From contig JAJEKV010000020.1 in assembly GCA_021234155.1 (NCBI GenBank), forward strand, positions 2,527,275 to 2,591,274: a stretch of DNA of 64,000 bases. The letters run 5' to 3'. Each line of letters opens with the position of its first letter. Position 1 is the stretch's first letter. The translations under genes and the position numbers were made by a program. The notes below the pieces were generated by a model. The model made no database searches and was not told the origin of the DNA. It worked only from the letters and a program-made list of their open reading frames with translations. Shown piece by piece: positions 33,267 through 45,814 of this stretch. Origin of the DNA: Isoetes taiwanensis. Its lineage: Eukaryota; Streptophyta; Lycopodiopsida; Isoetales; Isoetaceae.

Positions 33267-33389
33267 GTACATGTCACCTAGATGACATGTACAAGGTTAG
33301 TATATGCGTGACTCGACACTGTGACGACCATCTTCATATTATACCCATATGGTCGCCACATGGGTATAATATGAAGATGGTCGTCACAG
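33267..33389. repeat. two adjacent palindromes, one perfect 30-bp hairpin
   Basis: GTACATGTCA/TGACATGTAC (33267-33292, 6-nt loop) is followed by perfect 30-bp arms at 33319-33348 and 33360-33389 with an 11-nt loop. The arms begin CTGTGACGACCATCTTCATA. The TGTGAC ends recall LTR ends of the chromovirus family here, but the element is only 71 bp. Confidence 0.9.
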
Positions 33390-33846
33390 ACACATGCATG
33401 CCACATAGGTAGCCTACATGTCGAGAGCCTATGGGTGGTGGCTGCACAAGGATACGCTAGTATGGGAGTGCATGGCAACGATGGCACTTGTCGTATTATT
33501 ATATAGATAAAAATATTTACTACCATTAGTATCAATATATATGATGTAACTGAGGTAATAAAGGAAATTTATTGCGACAGCCAAGGTCCTCGCGAACATT
33601 TCTCTTCATTGGCTCGTGTAGCGAATACCAATTTTTTAGAGTTCAAATGTTGTCAAGACGACAATAAAAAAAAAAAATGATCAATTATAGTATGCATGTG
33701 AATGTGATTTAGAAAATTATTAACTTCCAATCATGTTATTCAATTTATGCATGATTAATAACATATTAAACATCAACTGGAGCTATCAACTGTAGATTTA
33801 GCATTATTATCAACCATTTATGCTCACCAGCACCAGAATGGTACTT

Positions 33847-34475
33847 CTGCGAATACGAATAGAATATAATAGAATTATTGTCCCTAGTGCCCTGAGGCCC
33901 TCAGGCCGTGTCGGAGAGCATATCTGAGTGCGCATATCCATGATCTCTCAGTTTTGAATGTCAACCCGTCTCAATGCGGGCTTCTTATTTTCTATTCGTC
34001 GTTATCATCATCTCTTAGCTGGGTTTTTGCGGGCTTACATTTGTTGTCCTATCTGTTGGTTCGGGTTGAAGATTTCTGTCAGCCATAATGTTTTCGAACC
34101 GTTGTCTTTTTGTAGCCATGCTCTTGTCACTCTGTCGGCCCAATCTTCACTCCATTTTCCTTCACTTGCTAGGTCACTCAGATTCAAACCCATCTCTCTA
34201 GTCCATACTACTACTTCCCTGAACCACCCATTACCTGTGACGATATGTGATTTGGTCGATTCGCTGATTGCGATTGTTGATAATTTTCAAGTGTGTCCTC
34301 CAATGTTGTCTTTCAGCAAAGATCTGATGGTCCTTTCCCAGGCTCTTACCTCCATTGGTCTCTGACCCGTCTCATATACCATGACTGCCAGGGGTGTGTT
34401 TCACCGCACTCTGAATTCCTGCCTATGCCATTGCCTGAAAATCCCTTCTTGTTTATCCCTTCCACATAGGTGATC
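33847..34475 (-). mobile_element. LINE 3' fragment related to the 5.9-10.3 kb LINE
   Basis: The minus strand matches the C-terminal and 3' UTR part of the first LINE. Shared blocks are GGCAATGGCA-like sequence near 34430, CTGGCAGTCATGGT (34385-34398) against TGACAGTCATGGT, and GGGCCT..GGCAC..AGGGACA before a degenerate ATTCT tail at about 33850-33875. Divergent, inverted and truncated. Confidence 0.8.
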
Positions 34476-36902
34476 AGAGGTCATGAATTAGGAATCCACC
34501 ATCCTAGGCCATTATCCGACATCCACATCCTAGGCCAATTGACTATGAGTGTGCTGGACATGAGCTACTTTGTGCTTCTTGGAGGAGGGGTGGTCTTCTG
34601 GCCATGGAACTTGGTCCCCAGAGCAATGTCGACATTCTGAGTCCATTGGCAGAGCCAAATCACGGTTCCGGAGAGGGGAGGCTGCCCGTCCGTCCCCAAG
34701 GCCTTGGGGAGAGGACTTTTGGGGCAAGTAGCTTCTGGGGGGATTTTAGAGTCCGTGCTCTAGCTCAACACCCCGACTCCACGTCAAGACACGGCGCAAG
34801 GTCACGGACGAATCTGACAAGAAGAGGGCCTCCGGAACGTAAACCCTGTGGGTTGTAAGGTTCTAGAAGGGTTTGCGTTTTGGGTGTTGGGACGTGGCCG
34901 AGAAGCTGTGGTTGAGAACACGGAGCAAGGGGAACTGACGGAATGGAGTTTGGACATGTCCTCCTCCCGATGTGGCAATTAGAAGACGAGGGGCGCTTTT
35001 ACAGTGGCAAGACATTCATAAATTTATAATTAATGCATCGTACGAAATTAAATTCTGATTTTTTGCCAGCTGGATTCTATTTCATCACCAGCACACAGCC
35101 CAATTTTTGGAATTTTTGGAGAAGGTCTAGATCAAAGGGATAGCATTAGAACGGTCGGGCAGCCCGTTGTGGGGCAACCGAGCTGACACCCTTCCCCAAG
35201 TCAAACAATGCCAGGACCTTGCACGACTGCCTCACACGAGGGGAGAGTCTGGACCCCAGTAGGCGGGATCCAAAAGAGTTCTCGAGGCAGCCTTTCTTGG
35301 CATCGCTCCCACGGTGGGCAGTACGCTAATGACCACCCTCCCGGAGCCCGGTTCCCCTATTCGACCGTTAGATCCTCCGTTCAGGGGCCCTTCTTCGGGA
35401 AGGTCCAAAAGATTCCTAGAGCGGTCCGGGGGAACTTGTCAACCCGTGGAGCGTCCCGAGGGCGACCATGTACAAACTGGAGTGTTTTGTCGTTCGGGCA
35501 CTGGGGAGGCTAATGGCAAATCGTGTTCGCCAAGTCGTCTGGAATGACGAAATTACCCTAGGAAGCAAGTTACAAGGTCAATTTGCAAAAGAAAGAAACA
35601 CTCACGCCTTGCACGACAGTATCCGGCATCCACATCCTAGGCCAATTTACTACGAGTGTGCTGGACATGAGCTACTTTGGCGCTTCTTGGAGGTGGAGTG
35701 GTCTTATGGTCACAGAACTTGGACCCAGGGCAATGTCGATGTTCTGAGTCCATTGGCAGAGCCAAATCACGATTCCAGAGAGGGGAGGTTGCCCGTTCAT
35801 CCCTAAGGCCTTGGGAAGAGGACTTTTGGGGCAAGCAGCTTCCGGGGGGATTTTAGGGTCCATGCTCTGGCGTCAGCACCCCCACTCCACGTCAAGATAC
35901 GCACAAGGTCTCGGCCGAATTTGACAAGAAGAGGGCCTTCAAAATGTAAACCCTGTGGATTGCCAAGTTCTAGAAGGGTTTGCGTTTTGTGGGCTAATTT
36001 TTGGTCTGTTGCAGTTGGGACGTGGCCGAGAAGCTGGGTTGAGAACATGGAGCAAGTGGAACTGACAGAACGGAGTTTGGGCATGTCCTCCTCCCGATGT
36101 GGCAATTAGAAGTCGGGGGGTGCTTTTTGCAGGGGCAAGACATTCATAAATTCGTAATTAATGCATTGTACGAAATTAAATTCTGACTTTTTGCCAGCTA
36201 GATTCCTAATTCATCACCAGCACACAACCTAATTTTCGGAATTTTTGGAGAAGGTCTAGATCAAAAGGTTAGCATTAGAAGGGTCGGGCAGCTCGTTGCG
36301 GGGCGCACCCTTCCCCAAGTCAAATGAGGCTAGGACCTTGCACGACTGCCTCACAAGAGGGGAGAGTCAGGACTCCAGGAGGCGGGATCCAAAAAAGTTT
36401 CCGAGTCAGCCTTTCCTGGCAGCGCTCCCACGGTGGGCGGTACACTAATGACCACCCTTCTGGAGCCCGGTTCCCATATCCGACCGTTGGATCCTCTATT
36501 CAGGGGCCCTTCTTTGAGAAGATCTAAAAGAATCCTAGATCGGTCTGGGGAAACTTGTCAAACCGCAGAGCGTCCTGAGGGCAACTATGTAGAAACCTAT
36601 CGGGGAGGCTCTGGAATGGCAAATTGACTTTGCCAAATCGTCCGAAATGGCGAAGTTACCCTAGGGAGCAAGTTACAAGGTCGCTTTTGCAAAAGAAAGA
36701 AACACTCACGCCCTGCACTACAGTATCCGACATCCACATCCTAGGCCAATTGACTATAAGTGTGCTGGACATGAGCTACTTTGGCGCTTCTTGGAGGTGG
36801 GGTGGTCTTCTGGCCATGGAAGTTGGTGTCCAGGGCAATGTCGATGTTCTGAGTCCATTGACAGAGCCAAATCACGGTTTTGGAGAGGGGAGGTTGCTCA
36901 TC

Positions 36903-38465
36903 TGTGACGTTCCAGCACAGTATAGGTCCCAGGACGTATACTGTACTGTCTCGTTACGCGTACACGCCATCCCGATTGACGTGTACGCTGACGTGTAGCC
37001 AAGCAGGTAGCATCCTAGGGGGCAACTTGCAAGGTGTGTACATTTATTTATGTGCACATTTATCCATGTGTACACATTTACCCATGTGGACACTTTATGC
37101 CACTTAGTTAATAAAGGCAAGTGGGCCACACCATTTATCCCACATGCTCAAAGGGATAATGGGAAACCCTAGCCCTAACCCTTAGTCTATATAAGTATAG
37201 GAAACCCTAACTTTCTATTTTCGTCCACAGCCTTCGAAGGCTCTGTTTTGCTTGATCCAAGAGCCAATCTCGCCTCTCAAAGTCTGTCTGAGCAGCCTAG
37301 CTCATCAGTTTCCCTTTCTAGCTTCATCTTCGAGTAGATCTGTAGCATGGATGCGTTCAGAGCAGAAGGAGCAAGCCAAGGATCAGGTATTTTGTCAATT
37401 CAATAGTCTAAACCGCCTCCCAGACATAGAGTAAGTAGGTTTAGCCTATTGATTTGCCCATAGCAGCCATCTAGATCTCTAGATACCAAGCCATAACTAA
37501 AGAACCTAACTCTGTGATTTAGATTAAATCTCATTCTTTAGTTCTTCTATGATGTACATGTGATGATGATCTCTGTGGACTCATTGTATTGGGAAGGGGG
37601 GTAGAGGCCTTAAAAGCCTAGTAGTATGATTCTCCTAGCCAACCCTCTTTAATGCACTATTAAATTCGGCCTGTGTACAAGAACCAAACCTGGTTGTGGG
37701 TGAAGGGGCCAGACTGGCTTACAAGGAGGTTCATGTCCTGACTCATGTTCATGTCCCTCTGGTAGTAAAGCCTATCGGGGATTATTGTGGACTAGACCTA
37801 ATGCTCTGCCACTGCGTGCGGGCTTTGCATGGGTTCGACACTCTTGGGGTGGTGGACACCTTCCATGGAGTTCAGTCGAGTACGGGCAGTGGCCCTCTAG
37901 TCACCTTGAGTCAGCATGCCAACTTCTGGTGGGAGTAATCCCTACCTGCCCCATCGGAACTGGGGAGATGAAACCCAGGAATAGCTCCTCTGGCTATGCA
38001 TCCGGCGGGCTACAATCAAGTCCCAATACTTTTCAACCTACTCTGCAAAGTGTGCACAGGAGAGGCGGATGGAGTGGACTACCCCAAGACATGTTCTATT
38101 GCCAGCCAAATCCATTGCCATGAATTCTATCTGCAATGACTTCTCGAGGCCCAAGCCGTCAGTCATCCCTCTCGAGTCTGAGCCTTGGGTAGGAACTCCT
38201 ATGTGATGTGCTGATCCTTGTCTATGCAGATATGTGGTGAGCCATCCTTCGTGATGGACATGTGATGTTGATGTTGTATACTGACATGTATGTTTACGTT
38301 TCCGCAGCTAGGTAGGCCCTGAAGTGACCCCTTCATTCTTCCCACTGGAACTCATCAAGGTTGCAGTGACACGTGGACGGCCTTGTATCAGCATGGAGCT
38401 GGTATGGGGGATGAACTTCTGTTTGTATACAGTGAGTGCACCGTATACGAGTAGGGGACGCCACA
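36903..38465 (+). mobile_element. solo LTR, 1563 bp
   Basis: Begins TGTGACGTTCCAGCAC and ends GGGGACGCCACA, flanked by the 5-bp duplication TCATC (36898-36902, 38466-38470). It splits a satellite unit. Its start matches the first 12 bases of the chromovirus LTR at 44161-56536 in that element's own sense (TGTGACGTTCCA), so the two are related. A TATATAAG promoter-like word lies near 37190. No internal region remains, as after LTR-LTR recombination. Confidence 0.88.
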
Positions 38466-40602
38466 TCATCCGTCCCCAAGGCCTTGGGGAGATAACTTTT
38501 AGGCCAAGCAGCTTCCGGGGGGATTATTTTAGGGTCCGCGCTCTGACCTCAATACTCCCACTCCACGTCAAGACATGGCGCAAAGTCCTGGCCGAATCTG
38601 ACAAGGAGAGGGCCTCCGAAATGTAAACCGTGTGGGTTGCTAGGTTCTAGAAGGGTTTGCGTTTTGGGGGCCGAATTTTAGTCCGTTGCAGTTGGGACGT
38701 GGCCGAGAAGCTGGATTGAGAATGCGGAGCAAGGGGAACTGACAGAATGGGGTTTGGGCCTATCCTCCTCCCGATGTGGCAATTAGAAGTCGGGGGGCGC
38801 TTTTGCAGCAGCAAGACATTCATAAATTCATAATTAATGCATTGTGCAAAATTAAATTCTGATTTTTTCGCTAGCTAGATTCCTAATTCATCACCAGCAC
38901 ACAACCTAATTTTCAAAATTTTTGGATAAGGTCTAGATCAAAGGGTTAGCATTAGAACGGTTGGGGCAACCGAGCTGGCACCCTTCCCCAAGTCAAACGA
39001 GGCCAGGATCTTGCACGACTGCCTCACAAGAGGGAAGAGTCCGGACCCCAGGAGGGGGGATCCAAAAAAGTTCCCGAGACAGCCTTTCCTGGCAGCGTTC
39101 CCACGGTGGGCGGTACGCTAATGACCACCCTCCCAGAGCCCGGTTCCCCTATCCGACCATTGGATCCTCCGTTTAGGGGCCCTTCTTTGGGAAGGTCCAA
39201 AAGATTCTTATATCGATCCGGGGGAACTTGTCAAACCGCGGAGCGTCCTGAGGGCGACCGTGTAAAAACTGGAGTGTTTTGTCGTTCGGGCATCGGGGAG
39301 GCTCCGGAATGGCAAATCAACTTTGCCAAATCATCCGGAATGACAAAATTACCCTAGGGGGCAAGTTACAAGGTCAGTTTTGCAAAAGAAAGAAACACTC
39401 ACGCCCTGCACGGCAGTATCCAACATCCACATCCTAAGCCAATTGACTACGAGTGTGCTGGACATGAGCTACTTTGGCGCTTCTTGGAGGAGGGGTGGTC
39501 TTCTGGCCACGGAACTTGGTCCTCGGGGCAATGTCAACGTTCTGAGTCCATTGGCAGACCAAATCACGTTTCCGGAGAGGGGAGGTTGCCCGTCCGTCCC
39601 CAAGGCCTTGGGGAGAGGACTTTTAGGGCAAGCAGCTTCCGGGGGGATTTTAGGGTCCCTGCTCTGGCCTCAACACCCCCACTCCACGTCAAGACACGAC
39701 GCAAGGTCCCGGACGAATCTGACAAGGAGAGGGGCTCCGAAACGTAAACCATGTGGGTTGCCAGGTTCTAGAAGGGTTTGCGTTTTGGGAGCCGAGTTTT
39801 GGTCTGTTCCAGTTGGGGCGTGGCCGAGAAGCTGCGGTTGAGAACACGGAGCAACGGAAAATTACGGAACGGAGTTTTGGTATGTCCTCCTCCCGATGTG
39901 GCAGTTAGAAGTCGGGGGCGCTTTTGCAGTGGCAAGACATTCATAAATTCGTAATTAATGCATTGTACGAAATTAAATTCAAATTTTTTGCCAGCTGGAT
40001 TCCTAATTGATCACCAGCACACAGCCCAATTTTCGGAATTTTCGCAGAAGGTCTAGATCAAAGGGTTAGCATTAGAATGGCCGGGGCAGCGCCTTGCGAG
40101 GCAACCGAGCTGGCACCCTTCCCCAAGTCAAACGAGGCCAGAACCTTGCAAGGCTGCCTCACAAGAGGGGAGAGTCCGGACCCCAGGAGGCGGGATCGAA
40201 AAAAGTTCCCGAGGGAGCCTTTCCTGGCAGCGCTTCCTTGGTGGGCGGTATGCTAATGACCACCCTCCCGGAGCCCGGTTTCCGACTGTTGGATCATCCG
40301 TTCAGGGGCCCTTCTTCGGGAAGGTCCAAAAGATTACTAGATCGGTTTGGGGGAACTTGTCAAACCGCGGAGCGTCCTGAGGGCGAATGTGTAGAAACTG
40401 GAGTGTTTTGTCGTTCGGGCATCGGGGAAGCTCGGGAATGGCAAATCAACTTCCCCAAGTCGCCCGAATGATGAAATTATCCTAGGGAGCAAGTTACAAG
40501 GTCGGTTTTGCAAAAGAAAGAAACACTCACGCCCTGCACGGCAGTATCCAGCATCCACATCCTAGGCCAATTGACTATGAATGTGCTGGACATGAGCTAC
40601 TT

Positions 40603-41080
40603 TCACAACAAGAGAATGGTCATTTAGCGACGTGGGCTTGCGACGTTCCTGCGACGTGACGTCGCAATTTACGTGACCATGCGACGTCAATGCGACGTCC
40701 ACGTCGCAGAACGCCGCATGCGACGTGGTACCGCGACGTCGACACTGTGGCTGGCGGACCGTCATGCCGTGGATGTCGGCCAAGTGGACGACGGTTGCCA
40801 CATTTATGGCGCCACGTCCGCATCGCGACGTCGCGTCACTTGGTCTATCTGTCACGCCAGGTGGACTAAGGTGCCGCGTGGACGACAGGTGTCACACCAG
40901 GTGGATGTCTGCGATGTGACGTCGCATGCGACGTGACGTGACATTACAAAATGGATGACACGTCAGTACGTATTTTCCACGTGTACTGCCAAGTCGTAGG
41001 TGACCGGCGGTGTGACTGTTGGATAATACGTCGCGTCTGGCGACGATGGCGATGTCAAAAACTCATTTCTTAGTTGGGTG
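40603..41080. mobile_element. CGACG-rich insertion, CACTA-like
   Basis: The satellite unit is interrupted by about 480 bp dense in GCGACGT/ACGTCGC words. It begins CACAACAAGAGAATGGTCAT, then TTAGCGACG, similar to plant CACTA ends (CACTACAAGAAA...). The other end, complemented, starts CACCCAACTAAGAAATGAG. Sub-terminal motif repeats of this kind are typical of En/Spm elements. About 20 bp of the satellite is missing at the junction and no 3-bp duplication is clear. Confidence 0.55.
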
Positions 41081-42780
41081 AACATGTGTGGTCTTCTGGC
41101 CACGGAACTTGCTCCCCAGGGCATGTCGATGTCCTGAGTCCATTGGCAGAGACGAATCGCGATTCCGGGGAGGGGAGATCGCTCGTCCGTCCCCAGCGCC
41201 TTGGGGAGAGGAAATTCGGGGCAAGCAGCTTTCGAAAGGATTTTAGGGTCCGGTGCTCAAGGCGTCAACACCCCCACTCCACATCAAGTCACGCGCCAAA
41301 GGTCCCGCCAAATCGACAAGGAGGGGCCTCCAAACGTAAACCCCGTGAGTTGCCGTGTTCTAGAAGGGTTTTGCGCTTTGGGGCCGAGACTTGGTCTGTT
41401 GCACCTCGACCTCGGCCGAAAAGCCGCAGCGAGAATAGGGAGCAAGGGAAACCGACGGCGGAAGTTTGGGCCCGTCCTCCCCCGATGTGGCAAGTAGAAG
41501 TCTGGGCGCTTTTGGCGCTGGCAAGACATTCACAAATTCGCAATTAATGCATTGTACGAAAATAAATTCTGATTTTTTGCCACCGGATTCCTAATTCATC
41601 TCCAAAGACACAACCCAATTTTTGAAATTTTCTGAGAAGGTCTAGATCAAAGGGTTAGCATTAGAACGGTCGGGGCAGCCCGTTGTGGCAACCGAAAGGC
41701 GGCACCCTTCCCCAAGTCAAACGAGACCAGACCTTGCGGGGATCCCTCACAAGAGGGGAGAGTCCTGGACCCCAAGAGGCGGGATCCAAAAAGTTCCCCG
41801 AGGCAGCCCTTCCCCGGCAGCCCCCCCCTCGGGCTGTGACGCTAATGACCACCCTCCCTGAGCCCTGGTTCCCTATCCGACCGTTGGATCCTCCTGGGTC
41901 GGGGCCCCTCTTCGGAAGGCCCAAAAGATTCCAGATCGGTCCGGGAGAACTTGTCAAACCGGGGGCCCCCGAGGCCTGGCCTTTGTATAAACCGCAGTGT
42001 TTTGTCGTTCGCACCGGGAGGCTCGGAATGGCAAATCGACCGCCAAATCGTCCTAATGGCAAAATTAGCCTAGGGAGCAAGTTACAAGGTCGGTTTTGCA
42101 AAAGAAAGAAACACTCCACGCCTCCACTCAAGATCCCCGCACCCACATCCTAGGCCAATTTACTACGAGTGTGATGGAAGTGAGCTACTTTGGCTGCCTT
42201 GGAGGTCGGGTGGTCTTCCGCCACGGAACTTGGTCCCCGTGGCAATGTCGACGCTCGAGTCCATTGGAAGAGCCAAATCGCGATTCCGGGAGAGGGAGGT
42301 TGCCCGTCCCGGCCCCCGTGGCCTTGGGGAGAGGAAATTTGGGGCAAAAGGCTTCCGGGGGATTTTAGGGTCCCCGCCTCAAGGCCAACACCCCATTCCA
42401 CGCCAAGTCACGCTAAGGTCCCGCCAACGACAAGGAGAGGGCCTCCAAACGTAAACCCCGTGGGTTGCCGTGTTCTAGAAGGGTTTGCGCTTTTGGGGCC
42501 GAGACTTGGTCTGCTGCACTTGGGACCCGGCCGAGAAGCCGCAGCAGAGAATACTGAGCAAGGGGAACCGATGGAGCGGAGTTTGGGCCTGTCCTCCTCC
42601 CGATGTGGCAAGTAGAAGTCGGGGCGCTTTTGCAAAATGGCAAGACATTCATAAATTCGCAATTAATGCATTGTACGAAAATAAATTCTGATTTTTTGCC
42701 ACCGGATTCCTAATTCATCTCCAAAGACACGTTCTAATTTTTCGAATTTTCGAGAAGGTCTAGATCAAAGGGTTAGCTAA

Positions 42781-43114
42781 GGTCAAAGAAATGGAGTTTG
42801 TGGGACCGTTGTACTTGGGGTTGACCTTGGCTGGCTGGACGTTATACTTGGTCTAAGATTGCATTGAGAATATAAGCATCATAACTATTAGAATGAAGAT
42901 AAATGATTACGTAAAAGCATCATAACTACTAGAATGAAGTTAAATGATTACGTAAAAGCAAAAAAGACTACCAAGGGTTAGGGGGTTAGATTTGGTTGCT
43001 TGTAATGATGGTTGTGTTTCAGTATCAAGGCATATGGATAGAGAGAATGCCCTTGTTCAACGGACTGCTTCCTAAAGCTATTTGACATGGATGGCATAAT
43101 TAACTCGTAATAAA
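42781..43114. other. unique spacer between satellite and rearranged unit
   Basis: Contains a short direct repeat (ATCATAACTA.TAGAATGAAG, then .TAAATGATTACGTAAAAGCA at about 42876-42960). No gene. Confidence 0.6.
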
Positions 43115-43510
43115 CTGATTTCGGGGCAAGCAGCTTTCGTGGGGATTTTAGGGTCACCGCTCTGGCATCAACACCCCCACTCCACGTCAAGACACGACGC
43201 AAGGTCCCGGCTAAATCTGACAAGGAGAGGGCCTCCGAAACGTAAACCCTGTGAGTTGCCAGGTTCTAGAAGGGTTTTCGTTTTGGGGGCCGAGTTTTGG
43301 TCTTCTGGCCACAGAACTTGGTCCCTAGGGTTCCCTCACAAGAGGGGAGAGTCCGGACCCCAGGAGGCGGGATCCAAAAAAGTTCCCGAGGCAGCCCTTT
43401 CTGGCAGCGCTCCCCCAGAGGGCCGCACGCTAATGACCACCCTCCTGGAGCCTGGTTCCTCTATCCGACCGTTGGATCCTCCATTCAGGGGCCCCTCTTC
43501 GGGAAGGCCT
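43115..43510. repeat. rearranged seventh satellite unit
   Basis: Two separate parts of the 1.1-kb unit are fused: the GGGGCAAGCAGCTTTCG to GAGTTTTGGTC part joins directly to the CCTCACAAGAGGGGAGAGTC to GGCCCCTCTTCGGG part, deleting the middle. Confidence 0.85.
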
Positions 43511-43547
43511 CAGGACTGTCTAAATAAGCCTAGGGACAAACTTTAAT

Positions 43548-43800
43548 GAGCATCACATTTAAAAAAAACGTCAAAAAAAAATATATATAAAGTCCATAAC
43601 GTCGCTATAACAAAATACGTCGCGGAGACGTCGCATGCGACGCTCTGTAATTTTTTTAAACCGCGCGCGGCCGGCTTTCCCGCTCCTTTTCTTTTCGCTT
43701 CCTCTTCGAGCTTTTTGGGCGATCTGCGGCGCTATTACCCTGATCGACCTGCAAGCAACTATTCTAAGGTTAGTACATCATATTTTTTAGATTGAATAGG
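43548..43800 (+). mobile_element. CACTA-like left end and 5' leader
   Basis: After CACATTTAAAAAAAACGTC come AACGTCGC, ACGTCGCGG and GACGTCGCATGCGACGC (43602-43652), the same motif as in the 40603-41080 insertion. A leader and GT donor (AAG/GTTAGTAC near 43767) follow. Together with the exons at 57796-58500 this suggests one CACTA-type element split by the chromovirus. Confidence 0.45.
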
Positions 43801-43842
43801 TTTTTTGGATTGAAAGGTGCATGCCTAATCTAGGTTTTTTGT

Positions 43843-44160
43843 GTTCTTCATTTTTCTTCTTCTCTTATTTCTTCTCATTTCTTCTCTTCTATTCTTTCCC
43901 CTTCCTTTCTTCTTCCCTTCTCTACTTTCCTTCTCTTCTTTCCTTCTCTTCTTCTCTCTTCTTCTTCTTCTCTTCTTCTCTCATTTCTTCTCATTTCTTC
44001 TCTCCTTCTCTCATTTCTCTTCATATTTCTCTTCTTTTATTCTCTTCTTTCCCTTCTCTTCTTTCTTCTTCCCTTCTTCTCTTCTTCTCTCATTTCTTCT
44101 CTTCTTCTCTCATTTCTCTTCATATTTCGTTTCCTTCCCTTCTTCCCTTCTCTTATTTCT
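43843..44160. repeat. pyrimidine microsatellite, left part
   Basis: TTCTC/TTCTT-rich tract. The chromovirus inserted into it, duplicating TTTCT (44156-44160 and 56537-56541); it continues at 56542-57100. Confidence 0.9.
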
Positions 44161-45800
44161 TGTGACACTCCCTGCTAAACATACGGCGCCCGGCCGTACA
44201 CTCGGCAAGAAATCCCCCGTCCGGCTCAACAACCGCACATGCCTTCCGTCTATCCCGCACTCTGGAACTCCCGTAGTGCGGGAAGGGGACACGAAGGTGT
44301 CTTGCGCGCCCTTTCCCTATGGGCTCCTATCACAGCGGAAGCATAAACACGTGAGAACTAGCAATACAATACCATATGCTACCTCGAGGGTAGCTCAATC
44401 GCATATCCATAGATGCAAAGAACATAATCATATACCGTAAAACATGAGAGCTCCTACACGTGGCTCCGACACATAGGGTAGTCGACTGACTGGATAGGCC
44501 TCAAGATAGAGCAGACCGAGTCATAACAATGGCGGGGCTGGCATAAGACAATGGCTAGGGTTGACCACTCCATCCGCCCCTCCCATTATACTTTGCAGAT
44601 GGGCTAGATCAAGCTGTGGCATGACTCTAACCTTCCGGATACGCAATCCCATGGCATCACCCATCGGGACTACTCCAAGTTGCATCTCCCTGGTCCGACG
44701 AGGTAGGAAGGGTTGCATCTCCCCTTCCCGGGTCTAGAGGCTCCACTCGGGCGGCTAGAGAATCGTGGCGGCACACGATTGCACTGACCGAAACCCCCAA
44801 AACAAGAGCCAAGCCGACACTTGCAACTCTTGAGAGGCGGGGCAACACCATTGCCCGGAGGTGTCGGACCCATGCTCGCCCACACACGGTGACCGACCAT
44901 AAGCCTAGCCCACTATGGGATCCCCCAAGCCCCCACTTTCGGCGGGGATCCACCCTCCATCTTGCCTCTAGCCCCGTTGTGTAGTGCTGAGTCACATCAT
45001 AGCTTCCATAGCCCGGTGGGTTCCTATGCACAGGCCGCAACTAATAGGAACTAAAGGATCTACTCTAGGAGCATACTACATATGGCCCTAGGTCTCTACC
45101 CCCCTTCCCAACACAAGAGGAGCACATGATCAACCAATATCACATACATCACATCACGATCAATATCAATATCATATGAACATCTTAACCTAACATACAT
45201 AGCTAACTAACAGTTAGGGTTCCTTGATTAGGGTTCAAGATGTTCAACAAAGGATCTAGGGTGGCTCTACTCTAGACAAGAATCACTAACCCATCTGGAG
45301 TGCTAACTTCCAGATGAACTAACATGAACTCTACTCAACCTACCTCCTCCAGAAGCGCTTCCTCCCATTCCTGGCGTCTCCATGCTCCTAGACGTGGTTC
45401 GAAGGCCTGCTCCCTCTATGATCATACACACCTTCCAAGGGCTGCTGCTCCAGGCTAGGCTATGATGAACGGTGCTCGAAACGGGGTTTTGGGCACGTGG
45501 ATGAGAGTTCAGGTGCTAGGTCAGGGAAAAGGGTCTAGGGTTTGGGTTAGAGCTCATATAGGTGTGGGTCCACGTGGGATGCCATGTGGCACCACTAAGA
45601 TGAGGCCGTGTGGCGGTTGCCCAATAGGATAAGGCCATGTGGAAATGGGCCCTATCCTAAGGTTATCTAAGTTAAGCAATTAACTTAGATGTGCACCCCT
45701 TGCCACTTATCCAAGGCATACAAGGCTACCTGGTAGACTTGTATGGTGACGGGTCCAGGAATATACGTATTTATGGCATATATTCCTTTGGAACGTCACA
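44161..45800 (-). repeat. chromovirus 3' LTR
   Basis: 1640 bp. On the plus strand it starts TGTGACACTCCCTGC and ends GGAACGTCACA. Aligns along its length with 54896-56536. Confidence 0.95.
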
Positions 45801-45814
45801 TTCTCCCCCCCTTA
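45801..45814 (-). other. polypurine tract
   Basis: The minus strand reads AAGGGGGGGAGAA-type purines immediately before the 3' LTR, the primer for plus-strand synthesis. Its position fixes the element's orientation. Confidence 0.88.

Larger units (their letters stand above)
34478..42780. repeat. tandem array, six units of about 1.1 kb
   Basis: The anchor GAGCTACTTTG-like word recurs at 34562, 35669, 36773, 39466, 40594 and 42182. Spacing is 1107, 1104, 2693 (a 1.57-kb LTR insertion plus about 1125), 1128 and 1588 (insertion of about 0.46 kb). Each unit holds the same order of blocks: GTCCATTGGCAGAG, CCCCAAGGCCTTGGGGAGAG, GGTTCTAGAAGGGTTTGCG, ATTAATGCATTGTACGAAA, GGTCTAGATCAAAGGGTTAG and AAGAAACACTC. 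Reading frames differ among units and no protein is conserved, so it is satellite-like. The last units are the most diverged. A rearranged partial unit lies at 43115-43510. Confidence 0.9.

Noticed and set aside
36903-38465. host gene with Cys/Trp-rich ORFs around 37.7-38.1 kb
   Set aside because: The whole interval is bounded by TG...CA and a 5-bp duplication, so it is a solo LTR; the ORFs are fortuitous.
34604-42615. many 60-160 codon ORFs in the 1.1-kb array
   Set aside because: Frames and lengths differ from unit to unit and substitutions do not spare codon structure, so no protein is conserved.
43821-44200. Ser/Phe/Leu-rich proteins in the pyrimidine tracts (also 56427-57096)
   Set aside because: Translation of TTCTC/TTCTT microsatellites; both long frames lack any non-repeat core and one runs into an LTR.
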